Assembly (NCBI RefSeq): GCF_003234855.1
Contig: NZ_QKTO01000010.1
Coordinates: 1-64,000, forward strand
DNA from: Curtobacterium sp. MCBD17_032
GTDB taxonomy: Bacteria; Actinomycetota; Actinomycetes; Actinomycetales; Microbacteriaceae
Length of the DNA: 64,000 bases
Direction of reading: 5' to 3'
Position numbers and translations under genes: made by a program. Shown here piece by piece: positions 21,194 through 29,742 of the stretch (the first letter of the stretch is position 1; every line of letters starts with the position of its first letter). The notes beneath the pieces were generated by a model, which saw only the letters and a list, made by a program, of their open reading frames with translations, was not told where the DNA came from and did no database searches.

Positions 21194-22045
21194 CTACCCC
21201 GCGAGGAAGCGGAGCACCGCCTCGTTCCACTCGTCGCGGTGCGACGCGAGCACGCCGTGCGGACCGCCCTCGATGACGTGCAGTTGCGCGTTCGGGATCG
21301 CCTCGGCGGTCCGCTTGCCGGACACCTCGAACGGCACGATGCCGTCGGCGTCGCCGTGGATGACGAGCGTCGGGACGTCGACCTTCGTCAGGTCGTCGCG
21401 GAAGTCCGTCGTCGCGAACGCCGCCGTGCAGTCGAGCGTGCCCTTCGGCGAGGCCAGCTCGGCGATCGCGAGGTCGTAGGCGCGCTGGTCCTCGCTCACG
21501 AGCGGCTTGTGGGTCAGCGAGACCTTGCCGCCCGCGGTGTAGAACATGTCGACGAACTCGTGCAGGAACGCCGGACGGTCGCCCGTGATGCCGTTCGCGA
21601 ACCAGTCGGCGAGGTCCTGGTCGACGCCGCCCTCGGGGTTGTCGTCGGACTTCCACAGGTAGGGCGGGACGGCGCTGGCGAAGACGAGCTTCGCGACCTT
21701 GCCCGTGCCGTAGGTCGAGACGTAGCGGGCGAGCTCGCCGCCGCCCATCGAGAACCCGATGAGGGTCACGTCCGTCAGGCCGAGCTCGGTGATCAGCTTG
21801 TCGAGGTCCGCGGCGAACGTGTCGTAGTCGTAGCCGTTCCAGGGCTGCGAGGACTGCCCGAACCCGCGGCGGTCGTAGGCGATGACGCGGTGCCCGGCGG
21901 CGACGAGGGCCGGGACCTGGCCCTCCCACGAGCGGCCGGACAGCGGCCAGCCGTGGATGAGCACGACCGGGTTGCCCGTGCCGAAGTCGTCGTAGTGCAG
22001 GTCGATGTCGTGCCCGTTCTCGGCGCCGACGGTGATGAACGGCAT
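21194..22045 (-). CDS. Alpha/beta hydrolase, non-heme chloroperoxidase/esterase-like
   Basis: Predicted serine esterase or perhydrolase of the kind often annotated as non-heme chloroperoxidase. The 283 residues have the oxyanion loop VLIHGWPLSGRSW (28-40), nucleophile Ser99 in GFSMGGGE, an Asp in VIHGDADGIVPF and a His in EGGPHGV near the C-terminus, so the triad is complete. There is no signal peptide. The ATG at 22045 is preceded by GGAGGCA. It is divergent from the PIG-V-like gene, sharing a 115-base intergenic region. Confidence 0.85.
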   Translation of the reverse strand: MPFITVGAENGHDIDLHYDDFGTGNPVVLIHGWPLSGRSWEGQVPALVAAGHRVIAYDRRGFGQSSQPWNGYDYDTFAADLDKLITELGLTDVTLIGFSMGGGELARYVSTYGTGKVAKLVFASAVPPYLWKSDDNPEGGVDQDLADWFANGITGDRPAFLHEFVDMFYTAGGKVSLTHKPLVSEDQRAYDLAIAELASPKGTLDCTAAFATTDFRDDLTKVDVPTLVIHGDADGIVPFEVSGKRTAEAIPNAQLHVIEGGPHGVLASHRDEWNEAVLRFLAG

Positions 22046-22160
22046 GCTGCCTCCATGGTTGGTGGTTTCCAGGGAACGACGGCGATGCAACGCCCGGCCT
22101 CTGGACGCGACCTGGCCGGTGCGGCGAACGGACAGGGTGCGGTCTGCCAGGATCGGGCAG

Positions 22161-23414
22161 GTGACGGACCCCGCGGGAACGACCCGAGCCTCCCGGCGGG
22201 CCCGCCTGCGGCGGACGGTGACGGCCGTCCTGGAGGCACGCTCCAGCGGGTGGACCACGCCCCTCCTCCTGTGGCTGGCGTCGCGCGTCGTCAGCACGGT
22301 GCTCCTCGGCACCGTCTACTGGCTCGCGACGGCGAACGGGTGGCCCTTCGCGTCGTACCGGCGTGACCCGTCGTTCGCCACGTTCTCCGGCTCGTGGGAC
22401 GCGTCCTTCTACCGGACCATCACCGAGCACGGGTACCCGCGCGAGCTGCCCACCGACGACGAGGGGCACGTCGTCCCGAACCCGTGGGCGTTCCTGCCGC
22501 TGTTCCCGGGCGTCGTCCGGGTCCTCATGGCACTGACGGGGTCGTCCTTCTGGACGGCGGGGCTCGTCGTCGCCACCCTGTGCGGTGCCGGGGCGTGCGT
22601 GGTCCTGTTCCGACTGGTCCTCGCGGTGGCGGACGCCCGCCGTGCGCGATGGGCGACCGCGTTCTTCGCCTTCGGAGCGACGGGCTTCCTGCTGCAGGTC
22701 TCGTACGCCGAGGGCATGTTCCTGCTCCTGCTGTTCGGCGGACTGCTCGCACTCGTGCGTCGGCGGTACCCGATCGTCGCGCTCCTGGGGGTGCTCGCGG
22801 CGTTCACCCGCCCGGGGGTGCTGGCGCTCGCGGTCGCCCTGGCCGTGCACCTCGTCGTGCGCTGGGTGGCGGCGCGGCGTGCTGCGGGCGGTCGACCCGG
22901 AGCGGAGGCGTTCCCGTGGCGGGAGCGCGCGGCGGTCGTCGTCGCCGGGCTCGTCGTGGCAGCGGCGGGGCTCGCCTGGCCGGTGGTCGCGACCGCGGTG
23001 ACCGGGCGGCCGGACGCGTACCTCGACACGGAGCTGTCGTGGTGGGTGGGGTTCGTCGGTCGGCAGCACTTCGCTCCGCTGACGCCGTGGTTCCTCATGG
23101 CGGGGACGTGGCTCGGGCCGGCGGGCATCGTGCTCGTGGTGCTCGTGCTCGCAGGGGCGGCGTGGTTCCTCCGCCGACGGGACGTCCGTGCGCTCGGGCC
23201 CGAGGTCTCCGGCTTCGCGGTCGCCTACGTGGCGTACCTGGTGGCGGTGTTCCTGCCGCAGCAGAGCCTCCCCCGCCTGCTCATGCCGGTCGCGCCGCTG
23301 CTCGCCGCCGACACCTTCACCGCCACCCGGAGGCGGGCGACCGGGTGGCTCGTGGCCGGCGTCTGCCTGCAGGCGGTCGCAGTGGTGCTGCTCTGGTTCC
23401 TCGGCTTCCCGTGA
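22161..23414 (+). CDS. PIG-V-like mannosyltransferase-family membrane protein
   Basis: An integral membrane protein of 417 residues with about nine to eleven predicted helices. An N-terminal cytoplasmic segment rich in Arg (ending RARLRRTV) precedes the first helix. SWDASFYRTITEHGYP (about 75-90), WAFLPLFPGVVR and the SYAEGMFLLLLFGG loop resemble the acidic first loop of dolichol-phosphate-sugar-dependent PIG-V mannosyltransferases and their bacterial relatives. A role in transferring a lipid-linked sugar to a cell-surface acceptor is inferred. The GTG at 22161 gives an N-terminus containing TRASRR, again coded by the GCCTCCCGG word. Confidence 0.7.
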   Translation: MTDPAGTTRASRRARLRRTVTAVLEARSSGWTTPLLLWLASRVVSTVLLGTVYWLATANGWPFASYRRDPSFATFSGSWDASFYRTITEHGYPRELPTDDEGHVVPNPWAFLPLFPGVVRVLMALTGSSFWTAGLVVATLCGAGACVVLFRLVLAVADARRARWATAFFAFGATGFLLQVSYAEGMFLLLLFGGLLALVRRRYPIVALLGVLAAFTRPGVLALAVALAVHLVVRWVAARRAAGGRPGAEAFPWRERAAVVVAGLVVAAAGLAWPVVATAVTGRPDAYLDTELSWWVGFVGRQHFAPLTPWFLMAGTWLGPAGIVLVVLVLAGAAWFLRRRDVRALGPEVSGFAVAYVAYLVAVFLPQQSLPRLLMPVAPLLAADTFTATRRRATGWLVAGVCLQAVAVVLLWFLGFP

Positions 23415-23438
23415 GGCCGGGCTCGGCGCGGTCCGGCG

Positions 23439-24251
23439 TCAGGCGCCGCGCGCGGTCCCGGCCCCGCGGCCCGCGGCCGGGGTGCGGAGCGCGACCACGA
23501 AGCCGATGACGGCAGCGACCGCCACCGTCAGGGTGCACACCACGTTGAGGAGGAACGGCATGCCGTCCACGGTCTGGCTGCGGAACCCGAGGAACGCGTC
23601 GTACAGCAGGTGGACCAGCACCGCACCGAGGACCGACCCGGTGACCCGACGAGCCAGGTAGCAGGCCGAGCCGAGCAGGAACGTCGTCAGGACCTGGAAC
23701 GCGGTGCCGTCGGCGTTGAGCGCGTGCGCGAGGGCGAACGCCGCGGTCGACACGAGCCACACCACCCACTCGGGTGCGAGCCGGCGGAACCCCACCACGA
23801 GGACCCCGCGGAACACGAGCTCCTCGACGAGGGCCACCGCGATCAGGCCGACGACGAGCGCGCCGAGGTAGCTGCCCGCGTCCGACCGCACGGGTGTCGT
23901 GAACGAGACCAGCGTGGCCACGGTGAAGACGACGAGTACGCCGATCCCCCACCACGACCGTGCGCGCGCCGGCTCGGCGAGGACGGACCGCCACCCGCCG
24001 AGCACGGACACCACCACGACGAGGACCACCAGCACGACGCCGTCGCCCAGGGCCTGGCGGAGCAGTGCGGCCGAGGAGCCGAGCGGGTTGCCGCCGGACC
24101 CGCCGAGCAACAGGCCGGCGACGAGCAGCAGGACCGGCAGGAGCACCGCCACCGCCGCGCTCACCGCGGCGGCGGCGACGTCCGACCGGATGCGGGCGGG
24201 GAAGACCGAGCCGGCGGTGCCGACGGTGTCACGGGGCGCAGGTGTGGGCAT
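23439..24251 (-). CDS. CPBP family intramembrane metalloprotease
   Basis: Predicted membrane-embedded protease of the CAAX/Abi (CPBP) family. The 270 residues contain about seven or eight hydrophobic helices. The family motifs are all visible: EELVFRG (about 140), FALAHALN (about 175) and VHLLYDAFLGF (about 218), supplying the Glu and His residues of the site. The biological substrate is unknown; some relatives give bacteriocin immunity. It ends 24 bases from the convergent PIG-V-like gene. Confidence 0.85.
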   Translation of the reverse strand: MPTPAPRDTVGTAGSVFPARIRSDVAAAAVSAAVAVLLPVLLLVAGLLLGGSGGNPLGSSAALLRQALGDGVVLVVLVVVVSVLGGWRSVLAEPARARSWWGIGVLVVFTVATLVSFTTPVRSDAGSYLGALVVGLIAVALVEELVFRGVLVVGFRRLAPEWVVWLVSTAAFALAHALNADGTAFQVLTTFLLGSACYLARRVTGSVLGAVLVHLLYDAFLGFRSQTVDGMPFLLNVVCTLTVAVAAVIGFVVALRTPAAGRGAGTARGA

Positions 24252-24307
24252 CGTGTTCCCTCTCGTCGCGGTACGAGGACACCGCGATGGTACCGAGGCG
24301 CCCGGTG

Positions 24308-25357
24308 CTACGCGTCGATCGTGTGGAACCAGGCGGTCCCGCCCGGGTGCTGCACGGTGATCATCTCGTCGAGGTCGCGGTACGGGCCGTCCTGGTTGTG
24401 GCTGGCCGACTTGATGCGGATCGTACCGTCGGCCTCGGTGAACACCTCGGACACGATGGTCGTGTGGTCCGGCGACCCGTTGCCGTTCCAGTCGAACATG
24501 ACGATGTCGCCGACCCGGACGTGCTCGCGTTCGTCCGAGGTCCGGCGGGTGAGCCCGAACGCGGCCGCGTTCTGGTCGAGCCACGGGTCCATCGCCGGGC
24601 AGTAGGTCCACGTCGGGGAGTGCTCCGCGCCGCCGGCCCGGTTGTACCAGTCGGCGCGCTGCTCCCAGCCGCGGGCCTCGAGCGTCTGGTTGACGTAGTT
24701 CGCGCAGTCGCCGCCGATCGGGTTCATCGTCCCGTACTCCACGGTGTTGTAGTCCGCCCAGTGGCGCATCGCGTACTCGAGCTGCCGGTCGACCGGGGTC
24801 TGGGCAGCGTAGGAGACCGTCGTGGTGGCGACGGCGGTGCTCGCGTCCGGGGTCGGTGCAGCGGTGGGGGTCGGCGTGCTCGCAGCACCGTCCTGCGTGG
24901 CACCCACCTGGCCGTCGTTCGCCTGGCTGCCGTTGCCGTCCGAGGTCTGGTTCGCCGAGGGCACCGGTTCCACGGGCTCGGCGAAGAGCGCGACGTCGGC
25001 CGACCCGGCGGTGTACATCGCCTGGTGCGGCGCGGTGAAGGTGACCTTCCCGGCCCCGGCGACCACGTCCCGGGCAGCGACGCCGCCGACCGTGACGCCG
25101 GACACGGCGGACAGGCCCGTCCCGGTGACGGTCACGGTGACGCCGCCGGCGAGGGGCAGCTCGGCGGGCTCGATCCCGGTGGCGGACGGCCGCTCGGCAG
25201 CCGCTCCCCCGGTGGCGGACCCCGTCGCTCCGGATGATCCCGGCTCCGTGGAGGACCGCGCGCCCGGTTCGTCCGCGGAACAGGCCGCGGCGACGAGCCC
25301 GACCCCGGTGATGCCGGCGAGGGACAGGAGGGTGCGACGCGTGATCGGAGCAGTCAT
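24308..25357 (-). CDS. Tat-type lipoprotein with IPT-like and amidase-like domains
   Basis: A secreted or lipid-anchored protein of 349 residues. The N-terminus has a twin-arginine pattern (TRRTLLSLAG) and a lipobox at VAAACS (Cys about 26). Residues about 60-110 resemble an IPT/TIG beta-sandwich (LPLAGGVTVTVTGTGLS). After a Ser/Thr/Pro linker, the C-terminal 160 residues match the bacterial putative amidase domain, with GGDCANYVNQTL, a His in SPDHTTIVSEV and an Asn/Asp-rich loop, giving a Cys-His protease/amidase arrangement. A cell-wall target is inferred. A TAGCCT box lies about nine bases upstream of the ATG. Confidence 0.75.
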   Translation of the reverse strand: MTAPITRRTLLSLAGITGVGLVAAACSADEPGARSSTEPGSSGATGSATGGAAAERPSATGIEPAELPLAGGVTVTVTGTGLSAVSGVTVGGVAARDVVAGAGKVTFTAPHQAMYTAGSADVALFAEPVEPVPSANQTSDGNGSQANDGQVGATQDGAASTPTPTAAPTPDASTAVATTTVSYAAQTPVDRQLEYAMRHWADYNTVEYGTMNPIGGDCANYVNQTLEARGWEQRADWYNRAGGAEHSPTWTYCPAMDPWLDQNAAAFGLTRRTSDEREHVRVGDIVMFDWNGNGSPDHTTIVSEVFTEADGTIRIKSASHNQDGPYRDLDEMITVQHPGGTAWFHTIDA

Positions 25358-25418
25358 GACCCGACCAGGCTATGCGACGTGGTCCCCGGATCCCCCGACC
25401 GCACCGCCGGGAGCCCGC

Positions 25419-25454
25419 GCGGTGTCGGCGCCCCGTGCGGTGTCGGCGCCCCGT
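25419..25454. repeat. Two exact tandem copies of an 18-base unit
   Basis: GCGGTGTCGGCGCCCCGT occurs twice in tandem just downstream of the VOC gene. The unit contains GGCGCC. No function is assigned; it may be replication slippage in an intergenic spacer. Confidence 0.6.
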
Positions 25455-25460
25455 GCGACG

Positions 25461-25883
25461 TCAGGCAGCGGCGGCGCTGACGTTGACGAGCCAGGTGATC
25501 CCGAACCGGTCGGTGACCATGCCGAACTCGTCGCCCCACGGCGCCTGCGTGAGCGGTTCGAGGACCTTCCCCCCGACGGACAGTGCCGCGAAGTACCCGC
25601 GCAGGTCCTCGGCGTCGTCGGCGTCCCCGGAGACGGACAGGGAGATGTTGTTCGTCTCGGACCGCCCCATCGACAAGGGCGTGTCCGACGCCATGAGCAC
25701 GTACCCCCGCGCCGTCTCGAGCTGCCCGTGCATGACCTTGTCGGCGTCGGCGGGGTCGCCGTCCGCGCCCATCTCGGCGAAGGTGCCGATCCGCAGGTCA
25801 CCGCCGAACACCGACTGGTAGAACTCAAGCGCCTGTCGGGCGTCGTCGCGGAAACCGAGGTAGGGGTTGAGTCGTGAGGTCAT
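25461..25883 (-). CDS. VOC family protein, PhnB/glyoxalase-like
   Basis: A 140-residue protein of the vicinal oxygen chelate fold. It begins with NPYLGFRDDARQALEFYQSVFGG, the usual start of PhnB-like proteins, and ends with DRFGITWLVNVSAA. Metal-binding positions of true glyoxalases are only partly kept, as is usual for this subgroup, so no reaction is assigned. ATG 25883 is preceded by AAGGAGCCC. Confidence 0.85.
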   Translation of the reverse strand: MTSRLNPYLGFRDDARQALEFYQSVFGGDLRIGTFAEMGADGDPADADKVMHGQLETARGYVLMASDTPLSMGRSETNNISLSVSGDADDAEDLRGYFAALSVGGKVLEPLTQAPWGDEFGMVTDRFGITWLVNVSAAAA

Positions 25884-25995
25884 GATGGGCTCCTTCGTCC
25901 GTCGCCTCATCGTGACAGCCGGCCTGGAGCCCTGCAAGACGCCGGGCCCGGACGACGCCGGGCCCGGCGGAGGACGGGCACCTGCCGCAGGAACG

Positions 25996-26029
25996 ACGAA
26001 GGCCCGGGTCGTGGGACCCGGGCCTTCGT
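25996..26029 (-). terminator. Terminator hairpin downstream of tRNA-Ala
   Basis: ACGAAGGCCCGGGTC and GACCCGGGCCTTCGT form a perfect 15-base stem with a four-base loop just past the tRNA 3' end. It is likely the tRNA terminator. Confidence 0.7.
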
Positions 26030-26033
26030 GCTG

Positions 26034-26109
26034 TGGTGGAGCTAAGGGGATTCGAACCCCTGACCTTCTCATTGCGAACGAGACGCGCTACCAACTGCGC
26101 CATAGCCCC
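26034..26109 (-). tRNA. tRNA-Ala, anticodon CGC
   Basis: On the minus strand a full cloverleaf is visible: acceptor GGGGCTA pairing with TAGCTCC, D arm GCGC-AGTTGGTA-GCGC, anticodon arm TCTCG-TTCGCAA-TGAGA with CGC at positions 34-36, and T loop GGTTCGAATCC. The discriminator A is followed by an encoded CCA, making 76 bases. CGC reads GCG alanine codons, frequent in this GC-rich genome. Confidence 0.95.
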
Positions 26110-26183
26110 AAGTGCTCGACAACGATAGCACCGGGGGGCAGTGATCCGGAAATCGGGGCGTGGCAGTCGGGCGTGCCGTCTGG

Positions 26184-27293
26184 TCAGACCGCCCGACGGC
26201 GACGCATGATCGCATCGAGGTCCGTCTGTCCGTAGGCGTCGTCACCGATCACGCCCATGCCGGCCCACCGGCTCGGCGCGGCGGGGGGCTCGGGGGCGGC
26301 GGGCGCGCTGGTGGCCGGAGCGACGACGTCGGTCGCGGTCGTCGGCTCCGTCGTGGCAGCGCGGAGACCGAGCCGCTCGGCGAGCCGCCCCTGGTCGTGC
26401 GAGGACAGGGCCGACGCGGCTTCCTCGACATCGGCGCGCATCCGCGACACACGCGCGAGCGACGGGTCCGCCTCTGCGGCCCGCACGGCGGCGGCTTCCG
26501 CGTCCGCTTCGGCCTTCGCCTGGGCCACGCGGTCGCGCAGCCGGGCGGCGAGTTCGGCAGACGACTCCGGCGAGGGCTGGGACCGCGTGGGCGTCTGCAC
26601 GTAGAGCGGCTTCGGGATCGGGCCCGGCGTCCAGGTCCGGTCCGCGGGTGCGGCCGGCGACTGGTCGGTCGAGAGCGGCGGCGCCGGGTCGGTCCACGCG
26701 GTGGCCGGCCGGGAGGCCCGTGTCTGCTCCGTCGCACCGGCTGCGGCCCGTCGACGTCGGGCGGTCGCGACCTGGTGCAGCTGCGCGAGGACGGCCGCGG
26801 AACCACCGGCGGCGACGAGGCCGGCCACCGCGAGGAGCCAGGCGCCGGGGGCGACGACGAGGACGACCACCGCGAGCACGAGCCCGAGCGTGCCGAGCGT
26901 CGTGGCACCGAGGCGCGAGCGACGCATCCGCATCGCGGTCAGGGCGGGCACCGAGGAGACCTTCTCGAGCACGGGGGCCTGGGCGGCGAGACGACGGGTG
27001 ATCTCCCGTTGGCGCGCTGCCTCGTGGGCGCGGACGATCGCGGCGCGCTTGGCCTCCTCCGACCGTGCGACGCGCTGCGCCTCGGCCAGGGACTTCGCGT
27101 TCAACTCGACGCGCACCTCGTCCGGCAGCTCGGCGGTCTGCGCGAGGATGCGGAGGGTCTGCTGCAGTCGGATCGCGTTCCGCTCGGTGGCGAGGTACTG
27201 CCGCCGGGCCGCCCACGCGGGCATCAGGTACACGACCCAGAGCACGGCCGCCACGAGCAGCACGACGCCGCCGCCCCAGGTCCCGATTCCCAT
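26184..27293 (-). CDS. Uncharacterised membrane protein with three hydrophobic helices
   Basis: A 369-residue protein of unknown function. An N-terminal helix (GGVVLLVAAVLWVVYLMPAW) is followed by an Arg/Glu/Ala-rich cytoplasmic segment likely to be coiled coil (about 25-100), two further helices (LGTLGLVLAVVVLVVAPGAW and the next 20 residues) and a long Pro/Ala/Thr-rich region. The C-terminus reads GDDAYGQTDLDAIMRRRRAV. The linker contains TRASRPAT, encoded by GGGAGGC. ATG 27293 was chosen over the longer frame because hydrophobic homology begins there. It lies between the tRNA-Ala gene and the acetyltransferase. Confidence 0.7.
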   Translation of the reverse strand: MGIGTWGGGVVLLVAAVLWVVYLMPAWAARRQYLATERNAIRLQQTLRILAQTAELPDEVRVELNAKSLAEAQRVARSEEAKRAAIVRAHEAARQREITRRLAAQAPVLEKVSSVPALTAMRMRRSRLGATTLGTLGLVLAVVVLVVAPGAWLLAVAGLVAAGGSAAVLAQLHQVATARRRRAAAGATEQTRASRPATAWTDPAPPLSTDQSPAAPADRTWTPGPIPKPLYVQTPTRSQPSPESSAELAARLRDRVAQAKAEADAEAAAVRAAEADPSLARVSRMRADVEEAASALSSHDQGRLAERLGLRAATTEPTTATDVVAPATSAPAAPEPPAAPSRWAGMGVIGDDAYGQTDLDAIMRRRRAV

Positions 27294-27413
27294 GGGGCAA
27301 CGGTAGGGGGCAGGTGCGCTGGGACGGCCCATTGCCGGGAGCGTGTCGAGCGAGTCGCGGCGGATCCGTCGGACGTGCTGCGGGCCTCCCGGCCGGTGCG
27401 CCCGCGGGCCGCG

Positions 27414-28073
27414 TCAGCCGCGCGGGGAGGTCGGCAGCGGCACCGCCGCCTCGTCCCAGGCCTCCTGCGGCACGCGGCCGGCGTCGTGCGGCACCTGCCC
27501 GCGGACCCAGCGGTCCAGGACGCCTTCGCGGATCTCCTCCGCGACCAGGCCGAAGCAGAAGTGGTCCCGCCAGTCGCCGTTGATGTGGATGTACCGGCGG
27601 CGGAGGCCCTCGTACCGGAACCCGAGCTTCTCGACGACCCGGAGGCTCGGGGCGTTCTCGGGCCGGATGCAGATCTCGAGCCGGTGGATGCCGACGGAGC
27701 GGAAGCAGTGGTCGGTCGCGAGCGCGACCGCGGTCGGCGTCACGTTGTGCCCGGCGGCGTCCTGCACCACCCAGTAGCCGATGGAGGCGCTCGCGAGCGA
27801 CCCGTACGTGATGCCGGACACGTTGAGCTGGCCGACGAAGCGCCCGTCGAGTTCCATCGCGAACGGGAGGCCCAACCCGGCCCGGGCGTTCGCCTGCAGG
27901 GCTCGGATGCTCCCGCGGACGTCCGCGGACACGAGTCCGGAGGGGTTCGTCGCCTCCCACGTGCGCAGCCAGGAGCGGTTGCCGGCCAGCGCGAGGTCGA
28001 GCTCGCGGGAGTCGCGGACCCGGAGGGGGCGGATGGTGACCCGCCCGTGGGTGAGGGTCGGGATCGTCGTCAT
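27414..28073 (-). CDS. GNAT family N-acetyltransferase, RimJ-like
   Basis: Predicted acetyl-CoA-dependent N-acetyltransferase, 219 residues, resembling the RimJ/RimL branch that acetylates protein N-termini or ribosomal proteins. IGYWVVQDAAGHNVTPTAVA (about 92-111) is the acetyl-CoA binding motif A region and RPENAPSLRVVEKLGFRYEG (about 133-152) is the characteristic motif B/C stretch. It is 90 bases downstream of galU on the same strand. The true substrate is unknown. Confidence 0.85.
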   Translation of the reverse strand: MTTIPTLTHGRVTIRPLRVRDSRELDLALAGNRSWLRTWEATNPSGLVSADVRGSIRALQANARAGLGLPFAMELDGRFVGQLNVSGITYGSLASASIGYWVVQDAAGHNVTPTAVALATDHCFRSVGIHRLEICIRPENAPSLRVVEKLGFRYEGLRRRYIHINGDWRDHFCFGLVAEEIREGVLDRWVRGQVPHDAGRVPQEAWDEAAVPLPTSPRG

Positions 28074-28162
28074 CGCTTCTGGTTCCTCCGGGGCCCCGCG
28101 CTCGGCGGGACGGGTGTCCCGCTCGGGTCCGGGATCACCGGACCCGAGCGGGATGGGTCGAC

Positions 28163-29053
28163 TCATTCGCCCGCGTTGAACTCCTTGAGCCAGGACTTGA
28201 GGTCCGGGCCGAGGTCCTCGCGGTCCGAGGCGAGCTGCACGATCGCCTTGATGTAGTCGAGTTTGTCACCGGTGTCGTAGCGACGTCCACGGAACACGAC
28301 GCCGTACACGCCTCCTGTCCATTCCTCCGCGCTGGCCATCTTCATGAGCGCGTCGGTGAGCTGGATCTCGCCGCCCTTGCCGGGCTCCTGCTTCTCGAGG
28401 ACGTCGAAGACCTCGGGGCGGATGACGTAACGGCCGATGATGGCCAGGTTCGACGGAGCCTCGCCCTGCGCCGGCTTCTCGACCAGGCCGGTGATCTTCA
28501 CGACGTCGTCGGTGTCGGTCTCCTCGACGGTCGCGATGCCGTAGAGGTGCGTCTGCGACGCCGGGACCTCGAGCAGGGCGACGACCGTGGCCTTCTTCTC
28601 GCCCTGGACCTCGATCATGCGCTTGAGCAGCGGGTCGCGGGCGTCGATGATGTCGTCGCCGAGGAGCACGGCGAACGGCTCGCGCCCGACGTGCATCTTC
28701 GCGCGGAGGACCGCGTGCCCGAGGCCGAGCGGGTCACCCTGTCGCACGTAGTGCATGTCGGCCAGGTCCGTCGACTGGTTGACCTTCTGCAGCTTCTCGT
28801 GGTCGCCCTTCTTCTTGAGGGTCTCCTCGAGCTCCGAGACGTGGTCGAAGTGGTTCTCGAGCGCGTTCTTGTTGCGCCCGGTGATCATCAGCACGTCGGT
28901 GAGGCCGGCGTCGACCGCCTCTTCCACGACGTACTGGATCGCCGGCTTGTCGACGACGGGGAGCATCTCCTTCGGCATCGCCTTGGTCGCGGGGAGGAAG
29001 CGCGTGCCCAGCCCTGCGGCGGGGATCACTGCCTTCGAAATCTGGAAGCCCAT
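28163..29053 (-). CDS. galU: UTP-glucose-1-phosphate uridylyltransferase
   Basis: Makes UDP-glucose from glucose 1-phosphate and UTP for cell-envelope sugars. The 296 residues begin with the nucleotidyltransferase signature GLGTRFLPATKAMPKEM (14-30), followed by VDKPAIQYVVEEAVDAG, the LLGDDII metal-binding region and GLVEKPAQGEAPS. Length and motifs match bacterial GalU. A minus-strand TTGACA at 29094-29089 lies upstream, with a weak TCAGAT 18 bases later. Confidence 0.95.
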   Translation of the reverse strand: MGFQISKAVIPAAGLGTRFLPATKAMPKEMLPVVDKPAIQYVVEEAVDAGLTDVLMITGRNKNALENHFDHVSELEETLKKKGDHEKLQKVNQSTDLADMHYVRQGDPLGLGHAVLRAKMHVGREPFAVLLGDDIIDARDPLLKRMIEVQGEKKATVVALLEVPASQTHLYGIATVEETDTDDVVKITGLVEKPAQGEAPSNLAIIGRYVIRPEVFDVLEKQEPGKGGEIQLTDALMKMASAEEWTGGVYGVVFRGRRYDTGDKLDYIKAIVQLASDREDLGPDLKSWLKEFNAGE

Positions 29054-29064
29054 GGACCGACCGT

Positions 29065-29094
29065 ATCTGAAAGCCTTTTCCGGGGCATGTCAAC
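29065..29094 (-). promoter_or_regulatory. Possible galU promoter
   Basis: On the minus strand a perfect TTGACA (29094-29089) is followed after 18 bases by TCAGAT (29070-29065), 12 bases before the galU ATG. The -35 is strong and the -10 poor. Confidence 0.4.
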
Positions 29095-29143
29095 CGATAG
29101 GAGGACAGGAAGATCGGCGGGAAGCCGCATTCCCGGCGCTCGC

Positions 29144-29149
29144 TACACT
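29144..29149 (+). promoter_or_regulatory. Leaderless -10 box for the cyclo-ligase gene
   Basis: TACACT ends seven bases before the ATG at 29157, with no ribosome-binding site between, so the message is probably leaderless. Confidence 0.5.
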
Positions 29150-29156
29150 CGTCGCC

Positions 29157-29741
29157 ATGACCGCCGATCTCGGGAACGAGAAGCGTGCCCTCCGAGCCGA
29201 CCTCCGGCAGCGGCGACGCAGCCGGACCTCGACCGTCCGCGACGCCGACTCCCTCGCCCTGACCGCCACGCTGCAGCGATTCGTCGAGGAACGGCAGGTC
29301 AGCTCGGTCGCCCTCTACCTGTCGGCACCCGACGAACCCGACGTGCGCCCCTTCCTGGCCTGGGCGTTCGAGCGGGGGATCCGCGTGCTCCTGCCGATCA
29401 CCCGCGAGGACGGCCTGCTCGACTGGGCGGTCGGCGACGGCTCCTCGGAGCGGGAAGGCCCGTTCGGCATGCCAGAGGTCGTCGGCGAGGTGCTCTCCCC
29501 GCTCGCGATCAACGACGTCGACGTGATCATCACGCCGGCCGCCGCCGTGGGGCACGACGGCGTCCGGATGGGCTGGGGCCGCGGCTACTACGACAAGACC
29601 CTCGGGTCCATGGCGAACCGCCCGCCCGTCTATGCTGTGGTGTTCGACACGGAGTACCTCGACGAGGTCCCGCGCGAACCCCACGACGAACCCGTCGACG
29701 GCATCATCACGCCGTCGCGCATCATCACGTTCCGGAGCTGA
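29157..29741 (+). CDS. 5-formyltetrahydrofolate cyclo-ligase
   Basis: ATP-dependent conversion of 5-formyltetrahydrofolate to 5,10-methenyltetrahydrofolate. The 194-residue protein has a basic N-terminus (EKRALRADLRQRRR) that positions ATP and the family signature GHDGVRMGWGRGYYDKTL (about 138-155), where RMGWGRGYYD is the Mg-ATP binding strand and loop. GIITPSRII closes it. The next gene begins one base after its stop codon, so the two are cotranscribed. Confidence 0.92.
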   Translation: MTADLGNEKRALRADLRQRRRSRTSTVRDADSLALTATLQRFVEERQVSSVALYLSAPDEPDVRPFLAWAFERGIRVLLPITREDGLLDWAVGDGSSEREGPFGMPEVVGEVLSPLAINDVDVIITPAAAVGHDGVRMGWGRGYYDKTLGSMANRPPVYAVVFDTEYLDEVPREPHDEPVDGIITPSRIITFRS

Positions 29742-29742
29742 C